DNA of 64,000 bases from Dolomedes plantarius (GCA_907164885.2 OU015501.1:66626808-66690807), one strand, 5' to 3'. Positions 1-17,785 are shown, numbered from the stretch's first letter. Notes: generated by a model not told the origin, from the letters alone. Translations and numbers: made by a program.

Positions 1-810
1 TACCAAGACTTTTGCGGGCATTGAAAAGTAAACCTACCGCTGCTGTTAGCAATAATTCTCTCTCTTTCCAGAACTCTAATTCTCAGAATAAAAAAAATTA
101 ATACCCCGTTTTGAGCATAGCAACTCACACCATATCCAATATCAGTAGCAGCTATAACAATCAATGACAGTTCAACTGCACGAAAGTAAGCTTTGAACAA
201 TTCTAATCAAAAGCTATGTATAATCATTTTCTGTTCCGAAAATGGGTGGACCAGCACACCATGCAACAAAAGAAAGAAACTTTCGTATGGAGTGTAATTG
301 ACATGGCGATGCAATTTACGTTCAGCAGACAATCCTTTTAAGCTTGGATATTATTATATTCCATTTTCATGTTTATACACTGTACTTAGAGAAAAGAATA
401 GGCCCTTAAATAAAACTTTTATCCCAGCAATAATTTTCTTCTTCTTTTTATATGAATGATATTGATTTCTTGTAGTAAATAAATGTATTTTATCGATTTT
501 CACAATGAATTATGAATAATGAATAATTAATAATTAATTAATAAATGAATAATAATAATTAATGATCACAATGAACATTAATAATTTGTTCACTTTACTA
601 AAAATACAATTGTTGAATTAATGCCACATTTTTTTTTCTTTTACGATTTCACTATACATTAGATGTAGACCCGATTTTGTTTGTCCACGGATTATTTTGC
701 ACGGTTTTGAAATAACACGGTCCAAGAAATAGAACCGATTATTTTTTACACAGTTTTCTTAACTTTAACACGGTTTAAAAATCTAAAAAGAATAAAAAAT
801 ATTGAGTGCA

Positions 811-1221
811 ATGTTATTAGAGAGTATTTCAGAGATTGTAGATGATTCCACGTTAGTTTATAGTAGTGATTATGAAGGAGTGATTCCACTGTCTGCAAGT
901 ACAATTATAGAAGGCCTCCAACTAGCAAAGAAACTTTGAAATCATTTTCTTACAAATGATGACAATGTCGAACGAGCTGTACCATTCAAACGTGATTTAA
1001 AAATGAATATAGCATGTTATGAAGAATCATATAAAGAACTAACAAAAACAAAATCACGTCGTCTGATAACCGAATTCGGTGAAACAAAAGAAACACAAGA
1101 TGTTAATTTTATCCATGATACACTTGTAGATATATCGCCATCAATATTTCCAGTGATTAGAGGGATTTTAGGCCACCGAAAAACAACAGTAAACAGGCAC
1201 GTTTACTGTTGCATTAATTAA
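811..1221 (+). pseudogene. Unrecognised coding remnant, weakly tigger/CENP-B transposase-like
   Basis: One reading frame runs from an ATG at 811 to a stop at 1219-1221, broken only by a TGA at 937-939. The first half is acidic and then reads IPLSASTIIEGLQLAKKL, followed after the stop by NHFLTNDDN. A run of spaced hydrophobics ending in a short acidic patch resembles the C-terminal tail of pogo/tigger transposases. I see no DDE catalytic motif, so this is only a guess. The second half is basic and polar (KELTKTKSRR) and I do not recognise it. It lies just left of a mariner-type element and may be a separate older insertion. Base use is slightly less AT-rich than the flanks. Confidence 0.25.
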
Positions 1222-1269
1222 TAGTTTCTTAGTAAGTATATTTAGATGGAACTTATCTCCAATTTTTAT

Positions 1270-2486
1270 AGAGGGTCGTTCGCACTTTATGGAAATAATT
1301 TTGATAGTTAAGTTTTATGTATAAATGCCGTATTTTATGCGGTGATTTGCTTCTATCTGATAGCCATGGTTCTTGACAATAGCTCTAGCTCGAATTTTCC
1401 ATGAAAGTAAATTTTTGCTTAGTATTGTCATGTCAGTTTTACCTTATCCCTCTTGGACCGTTTTCCAAAGTCCATTCAGTGTTCTTAGATGCCGTTTTCC
1501 TAAGTCTCGTATTAAAAAAGCAAAATCGCAAAAGTCCATTGGAGGAGAGTCAGGTAATTTTAAAGTTATTTCATTAAATGGTATATACATTATTCCTGTT
1601 TCTGATTCTTTCTTTGAGCGGCAGTTGATCTAGACGTGTGACTAGAGGCTTTGTACATATAAAGCTCAACTTTATCAATGTCCTTTCCATATAAAGCTGG
1701 AATTTCTTCTTAAAAAATTGTTCTAAAATATTTTGCTGATAGTAAAGTGAATTAATTTTGGCTTTGAGACTTTTTTTATTTTTAATTTGCCATTGTAAAA
1801 AATCCTGCTACTGTCATGAACTTCTCTGATAACTTTCCTGTACACTAACGCAGCCATTTCGTACTGTCATTCCCGTCAGTTGAGCAATAGAAAATTGATC
1901 TTTTTTATCACAGTCACTTAAATACACCCATGCCCCATCGAGTGTTGCCACAAATTTTCATTTTTCAGCAGCGAGGTCTTTTTCATATAATTTTCAACAA
2001 TTTGTTTTCCTTTCAGCAATATGCTTTCGGAAAAGCAGATGAACTTTAGGTTTAAGCATCTTTTTTAACTTCAAATCTTTATGAATCATTTTACTTACAG
2101 AGTCAGAAGACTGTCACGGGGTAAATTACCATGACATTTGAAAACAGATTAAGAGATGGAATAAAGAAGAAAGCGGGAGAATAGCAAGGCGGAATTGAAA
2201 AATGAGTACGGCAGAAGACCGCGACAAGAATTGATGAAGGCAGGAAATGAATAAACGATAGATTTAGCCGAATTCTAAAGAGAAGAGTATTTCTTCCCGG
2301 AAAGTGCAGTTACGTAACCTTCGAGCCATCTATTAATTTTAGGAGCCATTTTCAAAATAAATCTTTTATTTTATATTCCAGTCAAAGCAAAACGAATTCC
2401 AGTCAAAGCAAATAGCCGACGATTATTCTGAAGTTGCCAAATTTTTATCTCAAAATGCAAACGCCAAAAACAAATTAGAAAATCGT
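1270..2486 (-). mobile_element. Damaged D-41-D mariner-type element, copy 1
   Basis: This stretch is closely similar to the complete element at 3863-5164. It keeps the left terminal inverted repeat (gggtcgttcgcactttatgg near 1272) and most of the minus-strand transposase, with many stops and frameshifts. Between about 2115 and 2288 the family sequence is replaced by an unrelated purine-rich segment. After about 2486 similarity stops, so the right inverted repeat is missing. It is a dead copy that cannot encode a transposase. It is more damaged than its neighbour 1.4 kb away, so it is probably an older insertion or a rearranged duplicate. Confidence 0.8.
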
Positions 2487-3862
2487 ATAGCAATAAGCAA
2501 GCACGTGTATTAAAACAATTAAAAAATAAATTGTATTATTAGATAATAAATTTATTATTAAATTTTCTCACTCTTTCCAAATATACATTCTTTATGTAAA
2601 AAATATAGACAGACTGAATAAATTAAAATAAATTTAATCGCTGTAAACTCTTCTATAAGAAACACAGTTAATCAAATGGGTAGATTAGGAACAAGAGGCT
2701 AATTTTTTATACAACCTGTTGATTACTTGGGAGAAAAGAAAATTGCAGAAACCTCTGATAAGATTGTCCAATCAAGAGAAAAACTCAGGAGAAAGATAAA
2801 AAAAAGAAAAGAAAAACTCTGGAAGCGAGATCAGTTGGACAAACTTCGAAAACTTATATTCCTATTAGTTTTGTAACAGTATTTCTGTAAGAAACGTTAT
2901 GAACACAAATGTTTTAATTTTAGTATTATTAGTATTTGGAATTTATTTTATTAGTTTTTTTTCCTCTTAAACTAACATTTTCTTTTTTGGAATGTTTTTT
3001 TCACTATTCATGACGGTGAGAATAAATTGCTTCGAAGTTAAAAATATGATACCTAGTTTTAATTCATTTCAGTAAATTGATTATAAAATATTTTGTTCCA
3101 TTAGTTTTATCGGAGATGTATAGTTTTAATGCGAAAACTTTATTTCACTCTTAATAAAGGAGTAAATTTTCGAATCTGCCAATAGATAGCAAACTCTGTA
3201 TAGGGTGTTTAACTTAAAATTATGAAATTTTACTTGAACTCTGTATGTTAAAAGGGTAATTCTAAATGATACTTCTGCAACTAGGCTAAGTCTTCAGTTT
3301 AGAAAAAAAATCACATTTGCAGTCCTCATAAAAGGGTAGTAATGCACTTAGTTTATTTTATATTACTCGTATTAATTATTATTACTGGTATTAATTTATA
3401 TTACTGGTAATACTAACGCCACACCAGTTTTAATTCTATTTCAATCTTCTCTTAAACATTAAACAACTAACTTCCGCATTCTTTCTATATGCGCCTGGCT
3501 GTCGCCTGGGCATATGGTACCACGGGGGTTCACGTGGTAAACAGAAACTAAATTTAATATGTGCTGGTGAAAGCGTATGTTGTACGGACTTTGAGATTGA
3601 ATCAGGGATTGAGTGGACGCCATTATCATTCTCTCTACATGTAAATATGTACATAACCTCTTCTCCTTTAGATTTCATATTATATGTTGAACTGTTCGAT
3701 AACCATAATGTGTTTAAAGTAATAAAATAAATTCAGTTTAATTGGATTAATTGATTTGACATTTATATCCCCAAGGTCCGACTACGAAACCGAATGCCCA
3801 TTCGGTTGTTTTCCCGGATATCGGCGTTAAGTGTCGTATATGGATCCGCTATGTCATTTATA
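2487..3862. other. Intergenic, no gene seen
   Basis: AT-rich sequence between two copies of the same transposon. Short open frames here show no family motif. A somewhat less AT-rich patch lies at about 3480-3610 and a small palindrome (ccgaatgcccattcgg) at about 3790-3806. I assign no function to either. Confidence 0.6.
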
Positions 3863-5164
3863 CAGAAGGTCGTTCGCACTTTAGGGAAACTATTTTGATA
3901 GTTAAGTTTTATGTATAAATGCCGTACTTTATGCGGTGATTTTCTTCTATCTGATAGCTATGATTCTTCACAATAGCTCTAGCTCGAAATTTCCATGACA
4001 GTAAATTTTTGCTTAGTACTGTCATGTCAGTTTTACCTCATTTCTCTTGGTCCATTTTCCAAAGTCCGTTCAGTGTTCTTAGATGCCATTTTCCTAAGGT
4101 CGTATAAAAAAACCGAAATCGCAATAGTCCATTGGAGAAGAGTCAGGTAATTTTACAGGTATTTCATTAAATGGGATACATTTTATTCCTGTTCCTGATT
4201 CTTTCTTTGCTAAATAAGCGGCAGTTGATTTAGACGTGTGACTAGAGGTTTTGTCCATATGAAGCTTAATTTTATCAATGTCCTTTTCATATAAAGCTGG
4301 AATTTCTTCCTCAAAAATTGGTTCTAAAACATTCTGCTGATAGTAGAGTGAATTAATTTTGGCTTTAATTGAGACTTTTTTTATTTTTAATTTGCCGTTG
4401 TAACAGAATCCTCCTACTATGATGAACTCCTTTGAGAACTTTACTGTACACTGACGTAGCCATTTCATACGGTCATTCCCGTCAGTTGAGCAATAGAAAA
4501 TTGATCTCTTTTTACTACAGTCACTTAAATACACCCATGCCAATCGAATGTTACAACAAGTTTTCATTTTTCAGCAGCTAAGTGTTTTTCATATAATTTT
4601 CAACAATTTGTTTTCCTTTTAGCAATATGCTTTGGGAAAAGCAGATGAACTTTAGGTTTAAACATCTTTTTTAACTTCAAACCTTTATGACTGATTTTAC
4701 TTACAGTGTCAGAAGACACTCCTAGTTTCGATGCAATGGATCTTTGAGTCAGCGTATTTTCTTTTAGGATCAGAAACTTCACTTTCTTGATATTTACCTG
4801 CGTTCGAACAGCCTTAGGATGAGGTTTAGTGGTCATGTTTTCATTTTTACTTTCAGTTACACGTTTTTCCCTTTCAAACTAAATATATTATAAAAACCTA
4901 TTTTTGAAATGCCATAACCGCAATTTTTACACCGCTTTATAATTTTTTGATACGAATATTTCTCCCCGGAAAGTGCAGTTACGTAACCTTCGAGCCATCT
5001 ATCAATTTTAGGAGCCATTTCCAAAATAAATCTTCTATTTTACATCCCAATCAATGCAAAACAATAGCAGACGATTTTTCTGAAGTTGTAAAATATTTAT
5101 CTCAAAATGCAAACGCCAAACACAAATTACAAAATCGTTTCCATAAAGTGCGAACTACCTTCTT
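3863..5164 (-). mobile_element. D-41-D mariner-type transposon, copy 2, both ends present
   Basis: The left end reads cagaaggtcgttcgcacttt after a TA at 3861-3862. The right end reads as the inverse, with gtgcgaactaccttctt ending at 5164 before TA at 5165-5166. This gives a 1302-bp element with inverted ends of about 27 bp and a TA target duplication, as expected for the IS630-Tc1-mariner superfamily. Its length is the same as the copy at 41525-42826. The transposase lies inside on the minus strand and is broken. Confidence 0.88.
3909..5018 (-). pseudogene. Broken transposase of D-41-D mariner-type element (copy 2)
   Basis: The reading starts at an ATG at 5018 (MAPKIDRWLEGYVTALSGEK), matching the start of the 41.7 kb copy, and ends near 3909 with a family-like C-terminus (LLSWKFRARAIVKN). 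The N-terminal half holds a helix-turn-helix type segment (QRSIASKLGVSSDTVSKI). The catalytic half holds HMDKTSSHT and SPMDYCDFGF. Counting from the Asp of HMDK to the Asp of SPMD gives 41 intervening residues. The first catalytic motif is disrupted: the copy reads RLAWVYLSDC where the other copy has TIDESWVYLNDC, so the DES Asp is lost. Several frame changes separate the pieces. It cannot make an active enzyme. Confidence 0.85.
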
Positions 5165-5309
5165 TATACATAGTGAGACAAATGGCTCAGAATGCGTCCT
5201 GCTGCCACTGAGCTCACGAAATGGTAAACAAATGGCTGTACCAGGATGTTTTTGTGTATTTGAGAGATTCTGTGCGTAAATGTCAGAATTGTGAAAAACA
5301 AAAACAGAT

Positions 5310-5660
5310 GGGTGTTACACAACGACAATGCGCTCATGCGTTGCTCGTCACTCTCAGTTTTCTGTCATAACATAAGACATCCATTATGCCCCATCCATCC
5401 TTTCCTCCAGACTTGTGGCAAGAGACCTTTTTCTGTTTGCCGAACTTGAAACTACTTTGAAAGGATGTCGGCCCAAACCATATAAGAAATTCAGGAAAAT
5501 GACTACGTGCCATCACAGAAAGTGCGTTTCTGGAAACATTCCAAAATTGGAAGAAATATTCAGAATGGTGTATCCCCAGTAGATGGAATTGCTTTGAAAG
5601 GGAAACTGCTTTAAAATGTTGCAAAATGAGCAATAGAGTCATTATAGCAAAATTTCGGTC
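5310..5660 (+). pseudogene. Decayed mariner transposase C-terminal remnant
   Basis: Reading across frames on the + strand gives pieces typical of the mariner C-terminus. They are LHNDNA around 5315, PHPSFLQTCG around 5385, then QKVRFWKHSKIGRNIQNG around 5515-5570 and a final NCFERE-like segment. The order and spacing match the HDNARPH, SPDLAP and FxNWKKxxxxCI regions of mariner (DD34D) transposases. Several frameshifts and stops are present and the N-terminal half is missing. It follows directly after copy 2 of the D-41-D element but belongs to a different mariner lineage. Confidence 0.6.
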
Positions 5661-5682
5661 TTTTTCTAAGAAGGCTTAGTAC

Positions 5683-5721
5683 ACACACACACCCATATAT
5701 ATATATATATATATATATATA
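5683..5721. repeat. (AC)n(TA)n microsatellite
   Basis: A compound dinucleotide run, acacacac followed by tatatata. The open frames that cross it are artefacts of the repeat. Confidence 0.9.
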
Positions 5722-5830
5722 GTCACGTGGAAGTGTGAGATATACAGAATAAACCAATACGCTGTTACGGTCAAAGAAGTTTCTTAGCAGGATGCGAGCA
5801 GGAAGCAATCACACTACTGAACTGCCCTCA

Positions 5831-6196
5831 ATCCAATCCAATCCAGTAAAGTTTTTAAAAGTGGAGTACCTAGGTCTTGACGACTTTATCTCCTGTACTC
5901 AAGTTATATGTTATCAAGGGGCTAGTGCTCAGTAGTTAAAATTTAAAATATATTGAGGTAAAAATAACGCAAAGATGATAAAAAAATAATTACTGTAAAG
6001 TTAAATTGAAAAGAAGAAATGAAAAATTTTAAGGTAATTAAAAATTGTAATGAAAAATTAGAAAAGACTAATGATCCACGATAAAAGTAATTAAGGTAAG
6101 AAATTCGGGAAATCTGGAATACGCGACACTACCTAGGACCGAACCCACAGCGTGAGAGTTACCAGGTCAGCGCGTTAACACTGTGCTACGGTAGCG
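5831..6196 (-). mobile_element. tRNA-derived SINE with target-site duplication
   Basis: The 14-base sequence ctgaactgccctca occurs at 5817-5830 and again at 6197-6210, flanking this stretch exactly as a target-site duplication would. On the minus strand the element starts with a tRNA-like head at about 6126-6196: an A-box-like tagcacagtgttaacgc and a B-box-like gggttcggtcc. It ends near 5831 in a short tandem tail of TTGGA units (atccaatccaatcc on the + strand). Head, body, repeat tail and duplication together are diagnostic of a SINE. It would be transcribed by RNA polymerase III from internal boxes and copied by a LINE reverse transcriptase supplied in trans. Confidence 0.8.
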
Positions 6197-6233
6197 CTGA
6201 ACTGCCCTCAGCCCGAGGGAAGTCTCTTATATA

Positions 6234-7408
6234 CACTATGTGGCCAATAGTATCCGGACTAAAGAAGTTCCTAAAGAAGTGGATCTGACAGGTGACGTAA
6301 TTTGATGTGTAACTGAAAGCTATAAAAGTGTTAGTAGTCGTTTGTCAGGTCACATTTATGCGTTTGTGAGACAATGAGTAAGTCAAAGAAGCTTAGTGAC
6401 TTTGATCATGGCTTTATAGTGGGAAGCCACCTTTGTGGGAAATCAGTTCGTGAAATTTCGGACATTTTACAGAAGCCAAAATCCACTGTGAGTGGTGAAA
6501 TTGTGAAGTGGAAACGTCGAGGCAGTGAAACTGCAGAAAAACGAAGTGGCAGGCCGAAAAAAAATTAGTGAACGCAGCCGTAGAACTCTGAAAAGAGTAG
6601 TGAAACAAAATCGCAAGTCCTCGTTGATTGAAATCACTCAGGAGTTCCAAAGTTCATCAGGCGTTAGTGCTAGCAACAGGACTGTTCGTCGAGTGTTAAA
6701 AAACCTGGGATTTCATGGTCGTTCAGCCGCTCAAAAGCAGAACATCACTCCCCAGAATGCGAAGTGTCGATTGCAATGGTGCAAAGCTCACCGTCACTGG
6801 ATTGTGGACAAGTGGAAAAATGTTCTTTGGAGTGATGAATCTCGCTTTACAATCTGGCAGTCCGATGGACGCGTCTGGGTTTGGCGAATGCACGGCGAGG
6901 GCTTCTTACGTGACTGCATTGTGCCGACTGTTAAGTTTGGTGCTGGCAGCATCATGGTGTGGAGGTGTTTTTCATTGTTTAGCATGGGTTCCTTAGTTCC
7001 TGTGATTGGAAACATGATTTCTGGAAACATTTCTCTTCCAGCAGGATAACTGCTCCATTCACACGTCGAGACTTGCGCAGGCATGGTTTGACGAAATGGG
7101 TGTTCAAGAACTGGACTGGCCTTCTTAGAGCCACGATCTAAATCCCGTTGAACACCTTTGGGATGAATTAGAACGCAAATTACGTAGCCAGACAAATCGA
7201 CCATCCTCACTGCCAGCACTCACTTCAGCTGTGATGGACGCCTGGAAGTCAATTCACTTGGACACCTATCAAAAACTGGTGGAAAGGCTCCCCAGACGTA
7301 TGCAGGCTGTTATCGATGAAAAAGGAGGACCAACATAATATTAATATATGCCTCAGAACTCTCCGAGTCCGTACCACTAGGCGTCCGGATACTTTTGGCC
7401 AGATAGTG
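6234..7408 (+). mobile_element. Tc1-like transposon, complete ends
   Basis: The left end is TA followed by cactatgtggccaatagtat. The right end is the inverse (atacttttggccagatagtg) followed by TA at 7409-7410. The TIRs are about 26 bp with two mismatches. The element is 1175 bp and carries a + strand Tc1 transposase that is now broken. It lies 24 bp beyond the SINE duplication. Confidence 0.9.
6374..7338 (+). pseudogene. Broken Tc1-like (DD34E) transposase
   Basis: The frame starts at ATG 6374 (MSKSKKLSDFDHGFIVGSH) with the N-terminal paired-like DNA-binding region. The three catalytic regions are all recognisable: WSDESRFTIWQSDGRVWVW near 6832, QQDNCSIHTS near 7040, and DLNPVEHLWDEL near 7135-7165. 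The C-terminus reads RRMQAVIDEKGGPT before the stop at 7336-7338. Length and motif order match Tc1 transposases of about 330-345 residues. A frameshift at about 6545-6565, another near 7040 and a stop in the WPS*SHDLNP motif inactivate it. Confidence 0.88.
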
Positions 7409-7559
7409 TAGAACTTAAGAACTTTACAGAAATAAGTTAAATTAGCATAACAAATTAACATAAGGTAAATTAGCATATGAAATTAACATAAGGTAAATTG
7501 TCATAAACAGGAACTTTCTCGAAATTTTGAGAAAGATAACATAAATTAGAATAAAAGCA

Positions 7560-7660
7560 AAACCGGAAGTTACTGAATGTATTCGAACTGACGACCTGTC
7601 GGTCAGCAGTCCAGTACTTTAACCATTTGACCATGCTGCTACTTGCAGTTATTTTCGGAG
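7560..7660 (-). mobile_element. tRNA-like SINE head
   Basis: On the minus strand this reads as a tRNA-like unit. An A-box-like tggtcaaatggttaaag is followed by the anticodon-arm-like tactggactgctgacc and a B-box-like cagttcgaatac. It is too diverged in the stems to be a working tRNA. Downstream (7410-7560) the sequence has short repeats of aaattaacataaggt that may be the SINE body or tail. No clear target duplication was found. Confidence 0.5.
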
Positions 7661-7719
7661 AGTGGCAATATATATATAAACTCATACACTATATCATGGA
7701 AAGGTCTGTGTTGTCAATA

Positions 7720-8040
7720 CAGGGTTATCAGGAAAGAATCCTCTGATTACAAAATTTAATATTTTCCATAATTACGAACAGAAAATCATAATCAATATGT
7801 CATTGTTTAGGAAAAATGTTAAATTATTTTTCACAGGTGTTCGATATGACTTCCTTTAGTCATCCATATCTTTTCGATATGTCATTTCTTGCTAAACACG
7901 TTGTGATGTTTCACTATTAACTGTTTGTAAAGCATAACAAATGCGTTGTTTAAGTTCGGGCAAACTTGTAGGCAAAGGTGGTATAAACACAAGATCTTTA
8001 ACATATCCCCAAAGGAAGGAGTGAGGAATTTCAGTTTTTA
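7720..8040 (-). pseudogene. C-terminal remnant of a mariner/IS630-type transposase
   Basis: On the minus strand one frame reads HSFLWGYVKDLVFIPPLPT, then LPELKQRICYALQTVNSE, ending in an MTYRKDMDD-like segment. This is the typical tail after the third catalytic residue in mariner-type transposases of arthropods (FLWGYVKD, then a proline-rich loop and an amphipathic helix). Two stop codons are present and no catalytic residue is in the fragment. The right part of the element appears lost. Confidence 0.6.
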
Positions 8041-9840
8041 TTCAACAAGCACAGCTAAAATTTATTTTCCTTTTTCCTGCGTTTAAGTACGCTATTGAAA
8101 TACTATCTTTTGTACTCCATATACCCTATTGTCTATGGGTTTGAGCTCTGTGGATAGCACTGGTGACTCGAAGCTGTTCAAAATTGGTTTTAAACTGCTG
8201 AAAAATTTATCATAGCTCTAAGAAAAGACAACCAAAGCTCTATGTTCTTGTTATCAGAAGGACTACTTGGAAAACTAGATATAGCCATTTTATGCTTTCG
8301 AATGTCCCTTACACAAACGTTTGATTTACATTCCTCTGTACATCACTCACCCTTTTCATTCTATTTACATACGCTTTCATTCTGTTTTCATACTGTTTTG
8401 TAAATAAAGAGCAATGGTGTTCTTAAATTTTCTTTTACATTTTCATTGATAATAACTTATCTAAGTTGAGGAATTATTAAGTAGAACTATTTCTTGAGAT
8501 CAACAGTATTTTAAATTTACGTAGCTATTAATTATATAAACATTAATAATAGCACAGATCTATCTCTGTGTCTGGAACGCTTTTTCCTTTTTGTTGCCAT
8601 ATTCAAATGTACTTTGGTTACCACGTTTTAAAAATAAAATAAATTGAAACTAAGCTTTAATTGTTGAAATATTTTAATATTATACTTTCCTCTCGATCAA
8701 AATATATAAAAATATTTTTCAACTTGTAACATCTTTAAATGAAAAATACTAAAGACCTCAATGGTTTATATTTGGCACGTGTTCATTTATGAATTAAAAT
8801 TATGAAACAACTAAGTTAAATTTTTCCACCGCAGTTAATGTATTAATTATTTAGCGTTACTGGAAAATTTACTCCAGTTTTCTCACATGGGCAGCTATAT
8901 ATAGCATTTTCGAGATCCTAAAATCCATATAAAGTAAAAGTATACTTAAAACCAACAGCAATACAAGGAAGATTGTTTAATGACAATAGATATTTCACAA
9001 GAAATGTCGTTCACCACGACATATTTTCAAAAAAATAAAAATTATTATATTGAAAAAAAACAATTAAAAAAAAAGATTTTTTTATAAACACTTAAATCCA
9101 ATATTTCATTCTTATTTCATAATGTGTCAATTTTTGCAATAGTTACGTTTGATGCTGTTAACAGACAGAATTTAATATTTCATAATTAATACATGAAATA
9201 GAATTAAGTAAAGTGATGCTATTATGTGGAGCTCATACTTTATTTAATTTTTTTTTAAAAAGCATCTTAAATGGATCATAATAGTGCTGATATTGCATAA
9301 TTTTAAATAATTAAAAATTTAAATAAGAAAGTAGACAAGCTATTAAGTATACAAATAATATTGACTTTGCAGATGCAAATTGATAAAAATTAAAATTAAC
9401 ACGGCATTTTTAACGGACTAACCACTAATATATGAATATACTTACAAAACTCTTGAAATGTTCGAGAAAAGATGTAAGAATGAGATACCGAAAATTACAT
9501 ATATGTAATAGATCCTGCTATTGTCAATAATTTTTTATGTAAAATTTGCAAGAATACTGCTTCAGAAAAAAAAGAAAAAAAATGCAAGCATGTTATGGAA
9601 TTATTTTTATCCATTTCCTCCCTTCTGCATAATCCCACAATTAGTTTAAATTTTTAAAGTGTTCTGCGTATTAACGGCACTTCAACAGATATCGAGCCAC
9701 GGATTAGAAGTTTTATAATATTACGCGATAGCAAATATCAACGAATTGTCTCAGCCACGTAACTTGAAAAAAATTGGTTCATCTGAGAGATAGATAAAAA
9801 ATAGATTATATTACATTCAATTTCTTTCTGTAATCCCACA
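8041..9840. other. Intergenic, no gene seen
   Basis: Strongly AT-rich. A patch at about 8070-8310 can be read, with stops, as something like the end of a LINE reverse transcriptase, but the match is too weak to call. Nothing else is recognisable. Confidence 0.5.
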
Positions 9841-10193
9841 GCTATTCGGCAAAACTGAGCGCTTCTTAATTACAGTGTTGCGTTGCATCCCAAATGTATT
9901 CACCCTCGGCTGACCGCAAATGGTCATGTTCCCAGGAATAAGTCCCCTCCCTCCTTCTCACACACTCTATTTCATTCTTCGAGGGCATTCCCTAAAGAAA
10001 AGAACTGCATCTTCATCGATCACAGAATCTAAATAATTTAATAAAAAACTCAATTTGCCTTAATTAGAATAAATTAGCTGACCCCCGTACCATCGGACGT
10101 GCCTCTGGATAAAGAAAGCAATTTTAAGTGGCTCAACAGCTTGCGCAAATATCAGGAAGTGGGCGCATTACGCGTGGGAATCCTCATAGAGCG

Positions 10194-10201
10194 TATATAT
10201 A
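10194..10201 (+). promoter_or_regulatory. TATA box of the SIFamide gene (proposed)
   Basis: TATATATA sits in a short region (about 9890-10280) that is clearly less AT-rich than its surroundings. A transcript starting about 30 bases downstream (near 10225-10229, atagtcac) would run into a good splice donor, aaa|gtaagt, at 10283. The next coding exon on this strand is SIFamide exon 2, 6.4 kb away. The link is inference from order, strand and the absence of another candidate. Confidence 0.45.
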
Positions 10202-10224
10202 CGGAGAACTGAACTTAGAGAAAT

Positions 10225-10282
10225 AGTCACTTTCCTTTGTTCTACTAAAGTGTTAGGGCCAAACTGTCCCTTTTCGTTCAAA
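10225..10282 (+). other. Proposed 5'UTR exon of the SIFamide gene
   Basis: About 58 bases between the expected start site and a GTAAGT donor at 10283-10288. It contains no ATG. A small non-coding first exon before a long intron is common in arthropod neuropeptide genes. The exact start is approximate. Confidence 0.4.
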
Positions 10283-16711
<6,429 letters not shown>

Positions 16712-16719
16712 AATCAAAG

Positions 16720-16846
16720 ATGTTCAAGTTTACAACTGTTGTATTTCTCATTTTTGTTTTGCTGACAATCGCATACAGCTCCGAAGGGGCTCGTAAACCA
16801 CCCTTTAACGGAAGCATCTTTGGAAAAAGATTCATTCGAGATATGG
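16720..16846 (+). CDS. SIFa: SIFamide neuropeptide precursor, coding exon 1
   Basis: The exon starts after an acceptor at 16710-16711 and its ATG is at 16720. It encodes 42 codons plus one base. The N-terminus (MFKFTTVVFLIFVLLTIAYS) is a clear signal peptide. It is followed by SSEGA and then RKPPFNGSIFGKR, the SIFamide core with an amidation Gly and a Lys-Arg processing site. The expected product is secreted and amidated: signal peptidase, then a prohormone convertase at KR, carboxypeptidase trimming, and amidation at Gly. In arthropods SIFamide acts through a GPCR and modulates feeding and courtship. The exon closes at a gtaaga donor (16847). An upstream in-frame ATG at 16663 lies in the intron. 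Most known forms have Tyr before RKPPF; here the residue is Ala. Confidence 0.93.
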
Positions 16847-16942
16847 GTAAGATTTCATTTTTCATTTTAACAGCAGTATAAATTAATTTTTCTCTAGTTC
16901 TGTTTAATATTTACTTTTACTCACTTAAGGGACTTACTTTTA

Positions 16943-17690
16943 GGGGACTCACTACTCTTAAATCTTTAAAACATTCGATTTTTTGAAAAAAATATATGTT
17001 AAAGCCTGATCATTTCTGAACAAAAGAAAGCAAATCGCATGAAAATATTCCGCTTAGTTCCGGAGATATTGATATTCTAAATATTTAATTACTGATCAAG
17101 TTTATGGTAAGAAAAATTTTAAACTCATTTTTCTCAAAATGTAATATTGTATCGTTCCGCAACCAATTTCTCAAAAACTGTGAAACATAATTCCATTAAA
17201 TTTTTATCACTTCATAACCACGTTATTTTATTGCGTCTGAACTAGAATTATTGCAATCACTGCGCATTTTGTTATTTTTTCAGGGGTAAATTGATACAAA
17301 AATTTAAGAAAATTTCAAGTATATTTTAAGCAGTTTTTAAAAAAATTGAAAAAATATTTTAACGTTGAATGTTTTATGTTCAATTGTATTTTGAATTATT
17401 TGTTTTAAATATAAGATAGGAATTATACATTTAAGTGTAAAATTAATTTCATAGTTCTGCGCGCAAGCCAGTATACAATAAAAATACTTAAAAAATAAGG
17501 TATATCTAAAGCATTTAAAAAAATTATTTAACATTATTTTAAGAGTTGAAAATTTGTTTATTAAAATAAATATGTCAATTTGTCATATACATAAAATTTG
17601 GAAAAACTGGGATTAAATTGAAATAGTTACAAAGAGTCAAAAAAGTATGAAAATATGCCTTATTTCCTTGACTTAAGGGTCGTGAGTCCC
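16943..17690. mobile_element. MITE-like element with GGGGACTCAC ends
   Basis: The left end ggggactcactactcttaaa and the right end cttaagggtcgtgagtcccc are inverted copies over about 20 bases with a few mismatches. Both sides are flanked by TTA, giving a 3-bp target duplication (or TA if one base is shared). The interior is AT-rich and non-coding. Length is about 748 bp. The transposon superfamily is not clear from the ends alone. Confidence 0.6.
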
Positions 17691-17785
17691 CTTAAGACAA
17701 CCCTATCATGGTTTCGTGAATGCAATCGAGTCAGTGCAGTACAGTCAGTTGTTTGATAGAAATGTTTACCTACATCAAGATGAGA

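Noticed and set aside
5334..5808. Minus-strand open frames of 102 and 65 codons
   Set aside because: They are antisense to the decayed mariner remnant and a microsatellite and have no motif.
6126..6196. Functional tRNA gene
   Set aside because: The A and B boxes are recognisable but the stems do not pair properly, and the unit is the head of a SINE with its own target duplication.
8070..8310. Possible LINE reverse transcriptase tail
   Set aside because: Only a loose resemblance with stops in every frame and no RT core motif.
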